Below, piece by piece: positions 12,301 to 23,268 of a DNA stretch of 64,000 nucleotides (positions are counted from its first letter, which is position 1; the number at the start of each line of letters is the position of its first letter). Made by a program: the position numbers and the translations under genes. This DNA comes from Homarus americanus (Eukaryota > Arthropoda > Malacostraca > Decapoda > Nephropidae), in the NCBI RefSeq assembly GCF_018991925.1, contig NW_024756438.1, positions 1,267,501-1,331,500 of the forward strand, written 5' to 3'. A model generated the notes under the pieces. The model was not told the DNA's origin. It saw nothing but the letters and a program-made list of their open reading frames with translations, and ran no database searches.

Positions 12301-15300
12301 GCAGCACGTTCACACCCCACCTGTGTTGTTTAAAATATTCAAAGTTATCATCAGGTCTCCCCCCTTACAGGTATCAGAACCTGGTGCTGATTGATCCTGA
12401 GGCAACGGCTGACCCTGGGCTGACTCTCCTGCCCTTCCTAAACGTGTCAGTAACCTCTGGCTGTGACCACACACCTCACCTCAAGCTCCACCCAGACTAC
12501 GAATCATGTTAGTAAAGCTTTAGTTTTTGTTTTGACATAGAGTGAATGTAATAATAATATGGTTATTAAGAGTAAATATACAACAAGAAATTTTAAATAT
12601 GACATAATACAACATTTTCTCTTATATTTCAACATTCAGTAATATGCAGATGGTTTCATAGCTACAGTATGATTACCTGTACAGTTGTTGACATTATGAG
12701 TTGTTGCTGTCTGGTTAGGTTTGGTTACTTACAAAATATATATCACCAAAAATTATCTTACATTCGGGGTTAATTTTTCTTGAATGGGAATACTGTACTC
12801 CGTTAGACCTTGTAGATGAAGTAAAATAAGAGGAAGTGAAGGAGAATAGAGGTTATTTTAGTCAGGGGGATGTGGGGTTGTGCAGTGTGGAGGAGGGGGT
12901 GTGAGGTTGTGCAGTGTGGAGGAGGGGGTGTGAGGTTGTGCAGTGTGGAGGATGGGGTGTGAGGTTGTGCAGTGTGGAGGAGGGGTGTGAGGTTGTGCAG
13001 TGTGGAAGGAGGGGGGATGTCTGGAAGAGTTAAATAATGTGTACTGTGTATCTATACTGGAGAACTCTATTAGGAAAGAAATACTTGCCATGTTTGATAG
13101 AGTGGCACTGGACAACACCCTCACATCTGTCCCAGGATTGAACCCGGGACAGAGTGGTGGCAAGCATGATATACCTCTGTCTCTGTCAACCCCCCAAGAG
13201 TGAACAGAACAGAGACCCTCCGTGAACGACAATACTGGACGAGTAGATATGAAATATTTCTAGTGGATATATACATTGTATACCTTCCTCCCTTATACCA
13301 CAGACACCCTAGAAGTGACGCTGACTGAGGTAGTAGAAACAGAAGGGTCGGAGCCAGTGTCTCATGGGTCCGCTCGTCTGGTGTCCCACACAGTCTGGGG
13401 GGCTCTCAGAGGTCTGGAGACCTTCTCACAGCTCGTCCACATTGTTGAACCAGAGAATCATGTGAGTATGCACACATCACAGTGTATAAGTGAAGTTTAA
13501 TAGTACAACTTCCTATAGATCATCTACATTATTGACCTAATGAATTGATAACGTAGATTACACACAACTTCAACGTATGATTAAATTACATAACGTCTCG
13601 TACTTCTTCCATAATGTTAAACCTGAAAAATGAGTGAGATTATGCATAACACTAAACTTAATACAACAGTCCTGTACACGTGTTACCAATGCAAAGTCAA
13701 GGTATTAAACTCAAAACCCATGAGTGTTTAAATGCCTTGCACATCCTGGAGTCAGTAAGTTGTTCCTGTTTTCTTGTTCACAAATTCTTTTAATTACTCT
13801 TCCAAATATGTCACCATTGTTTTTATACATGAGAGGACCTTTTAAATGATGTTCTTCTTTTTTTATTTCAACATTTTCTTCTTTCCCAAATCCGTAATAT
13901 TATTCACATGGTCTCACATTCTATTTTGTTTAATCATTGTTCCTGTAGCCTCTCTCACCCCAGATGTTATACTGTACAGGGCTGCCTGCTCTTACAGTGA
14001 CACACTTTTACTCCATAACATACAGAGGTTGAGGTGGCATGTCCCTAAAGTGCCCTAGAAGTTCATATCTCTGGTGTGTTTACAGTTTCCTTGTGGTCTT
14101 TCTACTATTGTTACGTCATGATACATATTTCTCTGTCCACAGTACCGCCTGAACGTGACGTTGGTGGAGGATGCGCCAAGGTTCCCCCATCGTGGACTGC
14201 TCCTCGATACCGCCAGGCACTTCTTGCCTAAGGGCACCCTCCTTGAGGTAAGACCCAGCCTCTGCAACTACCATCAAGGACATTAGTTCATTAGTAGATA
14301 TCTTGAACTACTGTATATCAGTAGGCTGTAGGTAGTTCACTAAATTATGATCAAAGCTAAAGTTTGAGTTTGTAAATGTTGTTCCCAATAAAGGCACAAT
14401 ATATCTACTGTGTTCACTGGTGTGTCTCTCTTAAGTACAGTGTGTCCCATATACATTGATGTAACATTAAGCTACATGGTGAAGTACAGGGCATATCAAT
14501 AATTTATGTAATTATCGTGTGTTAGACGAGGCTTTGTTATAGACATTAAGATTATTTGGTTGTTTTATTCATGTTACTATGAATGTTTGTGTTATCTGTA
14601 TCGGTGCAGGTACTGGACTCGATGGCATGGAACAAGTTCAACGTCCTCCACTGGCACATCGTCGACGACCAGAGCTTCCCTTACGAGTCTAGGATCTTCC
14701 CTAATCTCACCGAGGTATCAGAGTTTGACACCCCACGACTCTCCATATTTCTCAATTTTATTTTATTTTTATTTGAGGGTGGGGGGTTCTTCCTCAGCCT
14801 TATTTCTTAATACCTACTCTTCCTACATCTCACACTCCACTTAGGTGAGAGAAAGGGAGAGAAATCTAAGATGGTTTGCATGTGACTCCCCCCCCCCCCA
14901 GGCAAGCAGTAAGGCACATGTGAGTTTTACTTCTAAGTCCCTCCACGTTGATGCTGCTGCCAGACAACAGAAGAGCATAATGTGGTGAATCTCGCTAATC
15001 GTAACTGCTTATTGTTGTTTACGGTACAGTATTGTAAGACTTTGTGTGATGGGTGTAAATGATAAAAAATTCATATTTAAAAGAGTGATGTACTGTATAT
15101 TCACTTGTTGAAAAATGCTACTTGCTCTACATATTTTTTTGTCAAACTTTTAGGAAATTTGAAAACATATATTACCTGAAGATTAGCCCATCAGTTTATT
15201 TCACCTACTGATTAAACACTATAATGCTATCTGAGGGATTAGGTTACCAGTGGGGGGCTTAATCTTAAGGTGAAATAAACTAGAGGACTAATCTTCAGGT

Positions 15301-18300
15301 GATCCAGTACATCTAAATACACTACTAGTTGTTTATGATATTTCTGACCTAATACTTTACCTGGATAATTTAAAATCTTTCATATTGATTTCACTTAATA
15401 TCCCCTCCTCCCTCCCCCCAGGGCGCCTACACACCACGACATGTATACACCCAGCGGGACGTGATGGATATTGTAGAGTATGCCAGATACCGAGGCATCA
15501 GGGTCATCCCAGAGTTTGACACCCCAGGACACACACAGGGCTTCGGCAAGGCCTTCCCACGTTAGTAACTTACATGCTCCTTCTTATCTCATTGTTTTAC
15601 ATAACACCGTGGTCTTTGTACATCTTTTTTATTTCACAGTAAAGAACAATGTTTGCATTACTGACTTTCAAGAGGTAGCAGTTTTTTGTGAATGACTCAT
15701 CACGCGTGAAAGAAAATTACCACTTTAGAAATAGTTAATATTTTCAACAATCCATTCTCAATCTTTGTATTCAACATCACCACATTGAAAGGTTGAGAGA
15801 TAAATTAAGATTGAGAGGAACCATTTGTCACCAGACCTGCTGACACCATGTTATGGGGACGATAAGACACCAGGCACTCCCAGCTTCCCCTTCCACGCTG
15901 CCTATGAGAATCTCGACCCCACCAACCCTCAGGTGAGTACTGTACGAGGCGTGTCAGGTGACTCACTCAAGGTATAATACAAAGAATAATACTAGTGAAT
16001 AGATAAAACCATAGATTCCCTCCATCTTCATCCTCAGCCAGATGGAAGTAAGGTTATCAAATGGTCCTCCTGGTTAACATGTGGACTGACTCTACCAATA
16101 TATGTCTGATGGTTGAATGAAGGTGTATGATCCCACTGTAGTGATGAGAGTGCTATTATTACAACAGATACTTTCAATTTAATCTTAGTCGTCTTTGTAT
16201 TCTATTTTCACTATGTAAAGTTGTATAATACTGCATTGATATTATAGTTATTTTATATATTCTATAATACATTTATTTTTAGGTCTTGTTTATGGCACCA
16301 ACTTTTTAATAGTATCACCACATAATGTATTTGTCTCTTTACACCTTAACGTTCACTTGTTCTTATACAGTATTTATCATAAAGGTTCTCTACATAGAAT
16401 TTCATCATGTGTATCTGCAGGTGTATGACTTCCTTAAGGCCTTCCTGGTGGACCTGAAACACACCTTTGTTGACGGATACATCCACCTGGGCCTGGACGA
16501 GGTAAGGTGCCCTCTTACAACTTGTTAATGAGTTTATTCCACAGGACGACCCAAAACTTTTTACCAAAATAAAAAATGGTGAACGTCTATATGCAGTAGA
16601 AAATGTATTTGTCTAGGGAGAGTAAAATTCAATAAGTTATGTAATGTGTCAAAGAGATTGTGATCTGACTCTAGAAGTAATGTTATTTCCATCAAATAAA
16701 CAGTCTGAAAGAGCCAGCCAAGAGTAGACCACCTCACAAAGTAACTTAGAGTTGTCTCAAGAATGTTTTCCTTAAGTCACATTAGCTCAGTGTCTGCTTG
16801 TGCCTCTTCACCAATGTGTTTTTCGAGGTCATAAGTGTCTGGTGGTACTTCCAGGTATTCTTGCCTTGCTGGTCGAGCTCACCAGTAGTACGAGCCTTCA
16901 TGGCCAGACACAACTACACGGAGGTGCGACAGGTGGAGCGGCACTATGTGGAGAAGGTTCTTGAGCTGGCTGACCGCACCCCCATCAACTACATCACCTG
17001 GCAGGACCCAGCAGACCGTGGCATACAGGTGAGTTATCCTGAGGTAACCAAGACACGTGTACAGTATCTAATGACCACAACACAACTGATTGCATTACTG
17101 TATATAGGTAAGAGACCCTGTGACCCAAGTACCACACTGACGTAGATGTTTAAGTGAATCATTAAAAAATATTACAAATTCGTATTCACAGGTTATACTG
17201 TATATGAATAAAATCAGACAGTATACTGACCTCTCGAGAATCCTTATTAAGAGTAACGGATAACCAGATATATGTGATTGTTTAATAGTGAGGCTTACTG
17301 TTTACATTCTACATAATGTATCTTTTTTATGCTACAGAATCGTTAATAACATTCTTGTAATAATTTAACTAAGAGATGATCAAAGTCTGCCATTAATATC
17401 CTTTACATGTGGATTAAATTAAGTTTCCTGCAGATGTTTTTCCTACACTTCTCACTTCCCAGGTGGCTGAGAGAATGTTGCCTCACACTCGATGATTGTG
17501 TGTCGGTTTGTAGTAGTGAATCATATCTTTCAGTCCGTTTATCATTGTCCTACAGTTGGCCAGCACACTTAGTCTCAGGCACTGCATTTGAATTATGTGA
17601 ATATTAGGCACCCCAGTTTATTTCCACATAAGATTAACAACTCTTACAGTAAGCTGACTTAACACAGCCTAACCTTACTTATTTGCTCAACACAATTTTG
17701 TAAAGATAGTTTTTTGAGTGACTACATATTTTCTACTGACTAATTTATGACAAGATTATCTCCTGTATGTCATTTATATTATTCATATCGTAGAAACATG
17801 TCACATATACCTCATTTCTTTGTCCACTTCTACAGATGGCCAACACAAGTGTCGTTCAGGTGTGGAAGGACGTGTCTCTCTCACCGTCCAAGATGCGGGG
17901 GTGGCGGGATTATGTGCACGACCTGACGGAGGCGGGCCACCAGGTGATCCTCTCCTCCTGCTGGTACATCAACTTTATCACTTATGGTCAAGACTGGAAG
18001 AACTTCTACAACTGTGACCCAACTGACTTTCAAGGTTAGAAGATGATACCTGAAGTGTTTTCAGTGATGAAGACTCAGAGGTTGTGTTGTAGAACATTCT
18101 TATAGAAAGGAGATACACTGTAGTGACAAATTATGAATAATCAAAGATATTAGTGAGTAGGGAAGAGGATATCTAAGGAGTTTAGAACACCTGAAGATAT
18201 TAAGTAGGAAAATGTGTACTACCCACTGTCTCACCTTCAGGCACTGATGAACAAAAGAAACTGGTGCTGGGTGGGGAAGCAGCCATGTGGGGAGAATATG

Positions 18301-19475
18301 TGGATGCCACCAACATCATGCCACGCTTGTGGCCCCGCGCCTCAGCAGCAGCCGAACGCCTCTGGTCCTTGCCACTCAGCGAGGCGCCCTCCGTTGACAA
18401 TGCCGCCTACAGACTCGATCAACACCGCTGTAGGATGCTCAGGTGAGGGGTGTTGATGGTAGTGTTCTCCTAGGGATGTGCCTTGTTTACTTGGTAGGGG
18501 GGGGGAGGCTGGTGACTCCACAACACATACTCTAGGCTCTGTATTTCATCATAACATATTGCCCTCCCAGACTTGACGTCTTTTCTGAAAATGCAACACA
18601 TTTTGAGACATAACCATCTGTTCAGGTAAGCTGCTCCATACATCTATGGTGAGGTGTTTTGTCTCAGTTTGATGTGAGGATGTGTCTTAAACTGTTTAAA
18701 AGTATGACCTCTGGTATGCCGGTATGTGGCCTCAGTGATGGGTATTTTATTTTAAAGTAACTGGTATCATCCATTATCAACAAGTGTACCTGTAATCTAT
18801 TCTAATTTTCATCCTGTGAGTGAGATAAGAGTAGATATTATTTGTTTGTCTGGAGTTGTAGAGAAAAAAAAATACGTGCAAAATTGAAATTCACCACAAA
18901 ATATTTAAAAACTAATATTTTCCTTAGAAAAATAAGAATGTGTGTACAAAGATATTGTTATTATCAGTTTAATTGTTAACTTTTCTTAAATTTTAAGTTC
19001 TTAAATGTTTCATGTATCATATTTCAGACGAGGAATCCCAGCACAACCCATCCTGAATGGTTACTGTGGTGAGTGGGAGGTCCCTCAAGAAGTTACCATG
19101 TCCACTCCTCCACCCACCACAACTACCACCACTACCACAACTACTCCACCTCCGACCACCACCACCACAACACCCTCAACTACTCCACCTACCACTACCA
19201 CCACAACTTCTACAACAACAGCCCCTACTACAAGTACTACCACCACCACTACTACCACAAGCTCTCCACCAACTTCAGCACCAACGGAGGCGTCTCCTCC
19301 ACCTCCCACAGCACCAACTGAAGGTCAACAGCAGCCAGCAGAACACCAAGCTAATCTTGCGCCTCAACAGTCGCCTGCTGCTGCCCTCACCACTTCAGCG
19401 ACCCCAACAGCGACACCTGCTGCTGAGGCCACCGCAAATGAACAACCAGAAGCAGTGAAAGCCGAGGCGTTATGA
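9392..19475 (+). CDS. Beta-N-acetylhexosaminidase (HEXA/HEXB-like, GH20) with Thr/Pro-rich tail, 13 exons
   Basis: Removes terminal GlcNAc/GalNAc from glycans, normally in the lysosome or secreted. Exons: 9392-9505, 11831-11973, 12371-12507, 13304-13461, 14143-14247, 14610-14714, 15422-15560, 15835-15932, 16421-16501, 16855-17028, 17836-18034, 18241-18442, 19028-19475; 2103 nt, 700 aa, all GT-AG and in phase. Residues 1-26 look like a signal peptide ([15 protein letters not shown]). GH20 motifs: [12 protein letters not shown] (about 200-211), [11 protein letters not shown] (about 233-243), EFDTPGH (285-291), acid/base pair D359-E360 in [28 protein letters not shown] and [15 protein letters not shown]. 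It follows HEXA/HEXB rather than insect chitinolytic NAG in the C-terminal half. Oddities: the usual HLGGDE is HLGLDE, and residues 575-700 are a Thr/Pro then Gln/Ala tail absent from vertebrate enzymes. Start ATG 9392 has G at -3; the frame extends upstream only through a GTG. Confidence 0.93.
9955..10600 (+). repeat. G-rich minisatellite, about 42-bp unit, in hexosaminidase intron 1
   Basis: Tandem units of the type GTAGGAATGTAGCAGGTGTG followed by GTAGGAAGGATGAGGTAGTG. The early copies (about 9990-10230) are near-perfect 42-bp units; later copies are lengthened by GTAGATGTGTGG and GGGAAGGATGGGG variants. The 196-aa Pro/Thr/His/Tyr frame on the minus strand is an artefact of this array. Confidence 0.93.
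10652..10990 (+). repeat. Polypurine minisatellite, about 22-bp unit, in hexosaminidase intron 1
   Basis: About 15 imperfect copies of GGGAGGGTGGTGATGGAGG plus a short AA spacer. Some copies have lost bases. Repeated GGG runs fall on the transcribed gene's sense strand. The overlapping Pro/Ser frames on the minus strand (10616-11459) are artefacts. Confidence 0.93.
10990..11310 (+). repeat. Polypurine tract in hexosaminidase intron 1
   Basis: Almost only A and G on the plus strand for about 300 bp, without a clean repeat unit. It continues directly from the minisatellite. Such a tract could form triplex DNA, but that is inference. Confidence 0.85.
11487..11640 (+). repeat. Degenerate TTAGG/TTACG run in hexosaminidase intron 1
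   Basis: About 150 bp made largely of GGTTAGGTTA, GTTACGTTAC and GTTAGATAAG pieces. This is the longest telomere-like stretch in the window and directly follows the polypurine tract after a 150-bp gap. Confidence 0.8.
12083..12142 (+). repeat. tRNA-derived remnant (SINE head or pseudo-tRNA)
   Basis: The order of elements follows a tRNA: a box-A-like TGGTTGAGTTGATAGAAG, an anticodon-arm-like ACCAGTCTCTCGG, then AAGGTCTTGGATTCGAGCC with a box B. No acceptor stem can be drawn across 12076-12150 and the anticodon stem is imperfect, so it is not a working tRNA. It lies in hexosaminidase intron 2. Confidence 0.5.
12868..13018 (+). repeat. 29-30 bp minisatellite, 5 copies, in hexosaminidase intron 3
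   Basis: Five tandem copies of TGTGAGGTTGTGCAGTGTGG followed by AGGAGGGG. The His/Pro-rich minus-strand frame over it is an artefact. Confidence 0.93.
15171..15303. mobile_element. MITE-like fold-back element, family A copy 1
   Basis: The left arm reads ACCTGAAGATTAGCCCATCA then GTTTATTTCAC. The right arm, read on the other strand, is ACCTGAAGATTAGTCCTCTA then GTTTATTTCAC. A related copy is at 51443-51608. No clear target-site duplication was found and there is no coding frame. It lies in intron 6 of the hexosaminidase gene. Confidence 0.75.
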
Positions 19476-19476
19476 A

Positions 19477-19482
19477 AATAAA
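19477..19482 (+). promoter_or_regulatory. Poly(A) signal AATAAA just after the hexosaminidase stop
   Basis: AATAAA starts two bases after the TGA stop (19473-19475). A GT-rich patch (TTTGTGTCTTGTG) follows at about 19490-19503, as expected for a cleavage site. The resulting 3' UTR would be only about 20-25 nt. Confidence 0.6.
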
Positions 19483-19858
19483 CTATTGACTTTGTGTCTT
19501 GTGCATTTTAAGTGTGAAATCATTGTTGTTTTTTGTTTAAAGAATTTATTCCACTATGATTGGTTTCGTGGGACTTCAAGAGCAATAATGTGAGTGTATT
19601 CTGTAGCCATACTTTTGTCTATTGTATAAATGTCTCATCATATTTAGCATGTGACGTGAACTACTGTGAATTTTTTTTTCATTTGTTAAATTGTGTTATT
19701 TACTTTTTTAACACAAAGTGCGTGTGTAACTTTATTTTATATTAAGGTGGATAATTAATCTTGCCAAATGCATATATCCCTATCCCTGCTGCAGCTCAGC
19801 CACAAAGATACTTACACATTCTAGAGACTAAGATCAATGAAGAGAGAGTTTAGGCTCC

Positions 19859-19982
<124 letters not shown>

Positions 19983-21978
19983 AGGATGGGGATTTTGATG
20001 TGTTTACATATACGTACTCCACTTCTCTTAAAGAAGTTTACTGTGGCGTTGCTCTATTGAATGAGATTCAGTCTTAATGAAGAGATTCTTGCTGTGATTG
20101 ACTAGTGTGTATCCATGAGTGCTATGTATACAGACTGAATAAACAAATGACAGTCTGCCTTTATAATATGATAGTGAGAGAAGATGTCTGAATTTATACT
20201 TTTTTATGAATATTTTAATCCATGCAATATCTAGTTATCTTTTATATGCAGGACAGTTCATCAACTAACACTTTTAGGCACTGAAAAGCAAGTGTGATAT
20301 ATTTATTCTTTCTTATACTTTAAGGTAAATATTCCTATTGGGTTGTCGTACTGTGTGGTGCATGTTGGTGGATTTATTACAATGTCTCTGTCCTCCCTCA
20401 CACATAACTTAAGATGCCATATTCCTTCCACACATTACACACTATCCATTCATCACGTAATAATGCCATCTCACTTACATAGACGTCTCTTACACGTCAC
20501 TTAACACTTATATCATGTTCCTTATAATATGACTTCAGTAAAGAGCTCTGTTGGTCAGTGTTTATGTAGCGTTGAAGTTTTGAACCTCTGCTGTCTCTGT
20601 GTTGTTGATAAATAGTAAATGTAGACTGACTGCATTTCTATTTATTTAGGAGATTTTTGTAATGCCCACATATTTTACTGAAATCTTATTAAATATTTCA
20701 TTTAAAAATCTTGTTTTTATACTTTATTTTCGTTTTGAAAGTACAGATAAAAAAAAAAATCCAATTCCTTACTAACACCCAAAGATGAGGAAGAAATATA
20801 CTAATTTGACCACCAGACAACATAAACAGAAACTCCCCGGGAAACTTTCAAGAGTGATTCATCTTCCTAGATACAAGGTCACCCACGCCAGCCACTCCAC
20901 CACACCACCTCACCTGACACACTCGTAGCTGTGTTAGTGTGAAATTATGAACTTAGTGAGCTACTGCACCTGCTTTGACTCTGGCTGAATTATCTTGATA
21001 TTTCGAACTTCATGTAGTTTTAAATATTTAATATACAGCTCAAATTTATGCTGCCAATAATCTTAATCGAGTGATATAACAAATGTGGCCATATAAGTTC
21101 AGCAAAGTTCCTAAGTTCTTTGTGTGGGAAAGTCCAGCTAGTGGTTAACAATGACATTATTTCCCTCCGACCGAAAGTTCGAGGAATAATATAAGTGCTG
21201 ATTCACTCTGCCGATCCTTCACTAATTTGGTTTAAGCACAATGACTTTCCACACACTCCTCAGTTCAGGTGTGTTATGAGAAGGTCGTGTTTGGGTGTGT
21301 TGCCCTGGTAACTGGCCTAAGTAGAAGGGATCAGCCCAAAGTCTAAATATAATTAGACTGGGATCAACCAACCTGATGTCTCGTGTTTATAGATAAGTTT
21401 AGAAGCATATTGAATACAACTCGAAAATAAATAATAACGATTCATCAAAGACTTGGTTTTACAGTAAATAGTCGTTTTCATCCCATAAGAATTTAATATT
21501 ACAAATAACTTGCCCGACATCGACAGCCTTTACTCAAGTTGTACTGAGCATACAGCCAAACCAAAGCTTCCACCTTCTTAATGTTTTTGTTAGATAAAAA
21601 CAAACGCTAATCTCCTGTTCAAAAGTTTTCCTAAAGTGTTGACTTAAAGGTTAAGGATAAGAAACCCCCAGACGACTGGCAACTGACACAGTTAGCTGCG
21701 TCATTTCTGAAAGGTGACATACAGTATAATGTGTTTGTCATTTTGGGTCTTTTGTTGTGTTATCACTCCTTGTTGATACATAAAATTAATCACAGTGTTG
21801 GTTCACCCCGTCAATGTGTTCAGAGCAATGATCTACCATAGTGAAGGTTAAGGAGAGGGAGGAAGATTTTTAATAATGTCTCTTTTATTCCGAGGATGAT
21901 GCTAAGTAAATCTTGAGGGTAGTACCAGTGTGTGTGTGCGTGGGAGCGTAATTGCTTGAGTTGCTGTCTTTTTTTATG

Positions 21979-22143
21979 CGCAAAGGAGGGAGAATGGAGG
22001 AGGAGTCAAAAGGAAAACAGGAGGAAGGGGAGGGGACAAATGGAAAGTAGGTGGGGAAGGGATGAAGAGGCGGAGAGAAAGAAAGAGGGGGAGGAGTCAA
22101 GAGAAGCAGGTAGGGAAGGCACAGGGAGGTGGAAAAGGAGGTA
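21979..22143 (+). repeat. Polypurine tract
   Basis: About 165 bp nearly free of pyrimidines on the plus strand, with GGAGGAGG, GGAAGGGGAGGGG and GAAAGAAAGAGG blocks. The Pro/Ser/Leu minus-strand frame is an artefact. Confidence 0.85.
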
Positions 22144-22407
22144 AACATGGGTATTTCCCTCATCTACTGCGCAGGGTGTTTGTGTTGATCAGCCAGCTTG
22201 TGTCGTCCTCCAGGATCCTCTGACGTCCTGTGTGATTATAAGCCATCCACATCCCGCCATGGCTGACACCCCTAGTGCCTCCCTCCCCCCGTAGTCTGTC
22301 CACCGAGCCTAAACCTTCCTTGTTTTATTACACTCAGAATATGAGAAGTATTGTAACAAGTCGCTCCAGGTTGGCCACGTCCGGTCTCGCAGCACACTGA
22401 AATCCGC

Positions 22408-22523
22408 CATCTAACAGTCTCTCCCACTCTCCTATTGGCTGTTCTCACATTCATTAAAAAGGTTTTCCATTGGTTTTCTTTAATATTATGAAATGACGTC
22501 AATTTCAAGAGCACTACCATTGG
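22408..22523 (-). promoter_or_regulatory. Promoter-like cluster: three inverted CCAAT boxes and a CRE
   Basis: ATTGG (CCAAT on the minus strand) at 22434, 22469 and 22519, plus a perfect TGACGTCA at 22494-22501. On the minus strand these are followed by ATGGCGGAT at 22410, opening a 33-codon frame (MADFSVLRDRTW...). The order suits a minus-strand TATA-less promoter, but no gene was recognised downstream on that strand. It could also be a distal element of transaldolase, 750 bp away. Confidence 0.4.
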
Positions 22524-23203
22524 CTAGATTCAAATGATATAATAACACCACTGCCAACACTTCCTCACTTTTTTTTAGGATCATAAACCACAACTTCCGT
22601 TCGGAGTAATTTTGATTTGTGAACTTCACTGTACTTTACTTACCTTCATTAATCGCCAATACAATACAGCAAATCAGAATGATAGGTGCAAGCTCGTTCA
22701 GCTGCTGGAGTCATCTCATCTTACAAACTCTGCTAGGCAAGCAATACAATAATCATACCATACCCCCCTGCAGGCGGTAGGAGTTGGAAGAACTCCTTTA
22801 ACATTTTTACTTTTTTATTTATTGTATGAGCTATCTGTGTCTTTAACTTTAAACTTAGCAAACAGTGAAAAAAAAACTACTTACTTCAAGTCTGTGGGAT
22901 ACAGGAGGCTGAGGTGAGTATGAGGAGTTTGCTTGCTTAGACATACAAGGTGAATGTAAATAGCAATTTCCGTGGTGACAAAATTTTAATTTGTTCTTTG
23001 GCCATATATGAATAGAAGTGTTTCTTATAAATCAATAAATTAATTAACCTAATTGTAGATATTAACTAAGACATAATCTGGAATTGCGACAAAAAACAAG
23101 TACTATACAGCAATACGAAATTTTGAACACTGTGCCTGACTGACGGGCCTGCACTGTGCTGCCGCTGCCGGTCAACTATCAAACTACTCAGTTTGTGGCT
23201 TGT

Positions 23204-23248
23204 GGGCGGTGCATTTAGGCTGACGTCACGGTGAAATCAATATATAAA
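23204..23248 (+). promoter_or_regulatory. Transaldolase core promoter: GC box, CRE, TATA
   Basis: GGGCGG at 23204-23209, TGACGTCA at 23221-23228 and TATATAAA at 23241-23248 lie in order just upstream of the transaldolase ATG (23269). The CRE suggests CREB/ATF-type control. A TATA box at 23241 predicts transcription starting at about 23270-23274, on top of the first ATG; TCAGAG at 23272 resembles an arthropod initiator. Confidence 0.65.
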
Positions 23249-23268
23249 GGTCGTCACGTTCATTCACG

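Noticed and set aside
13129..13172. Possible tRNA or SINE on the minus strand (GGGTTCAATCC box B with a GTCCC/GGGAC stem)
   Set aside because: The T-arm-like hairpin is clear, but no box A or acceptor stem is present. It may be a SINE fragment, but I cannot support it as a feature.
19057..19458. Alternative frames (Leu/Pro/Gln, His/Tyr, and minus-strand Val/Gly) over the Thr-rich region
   Set aside because: They come from reading the ACC/ACA repeats in other frames. Only the Thr/Pro frame continues the GH20 domain in phase.
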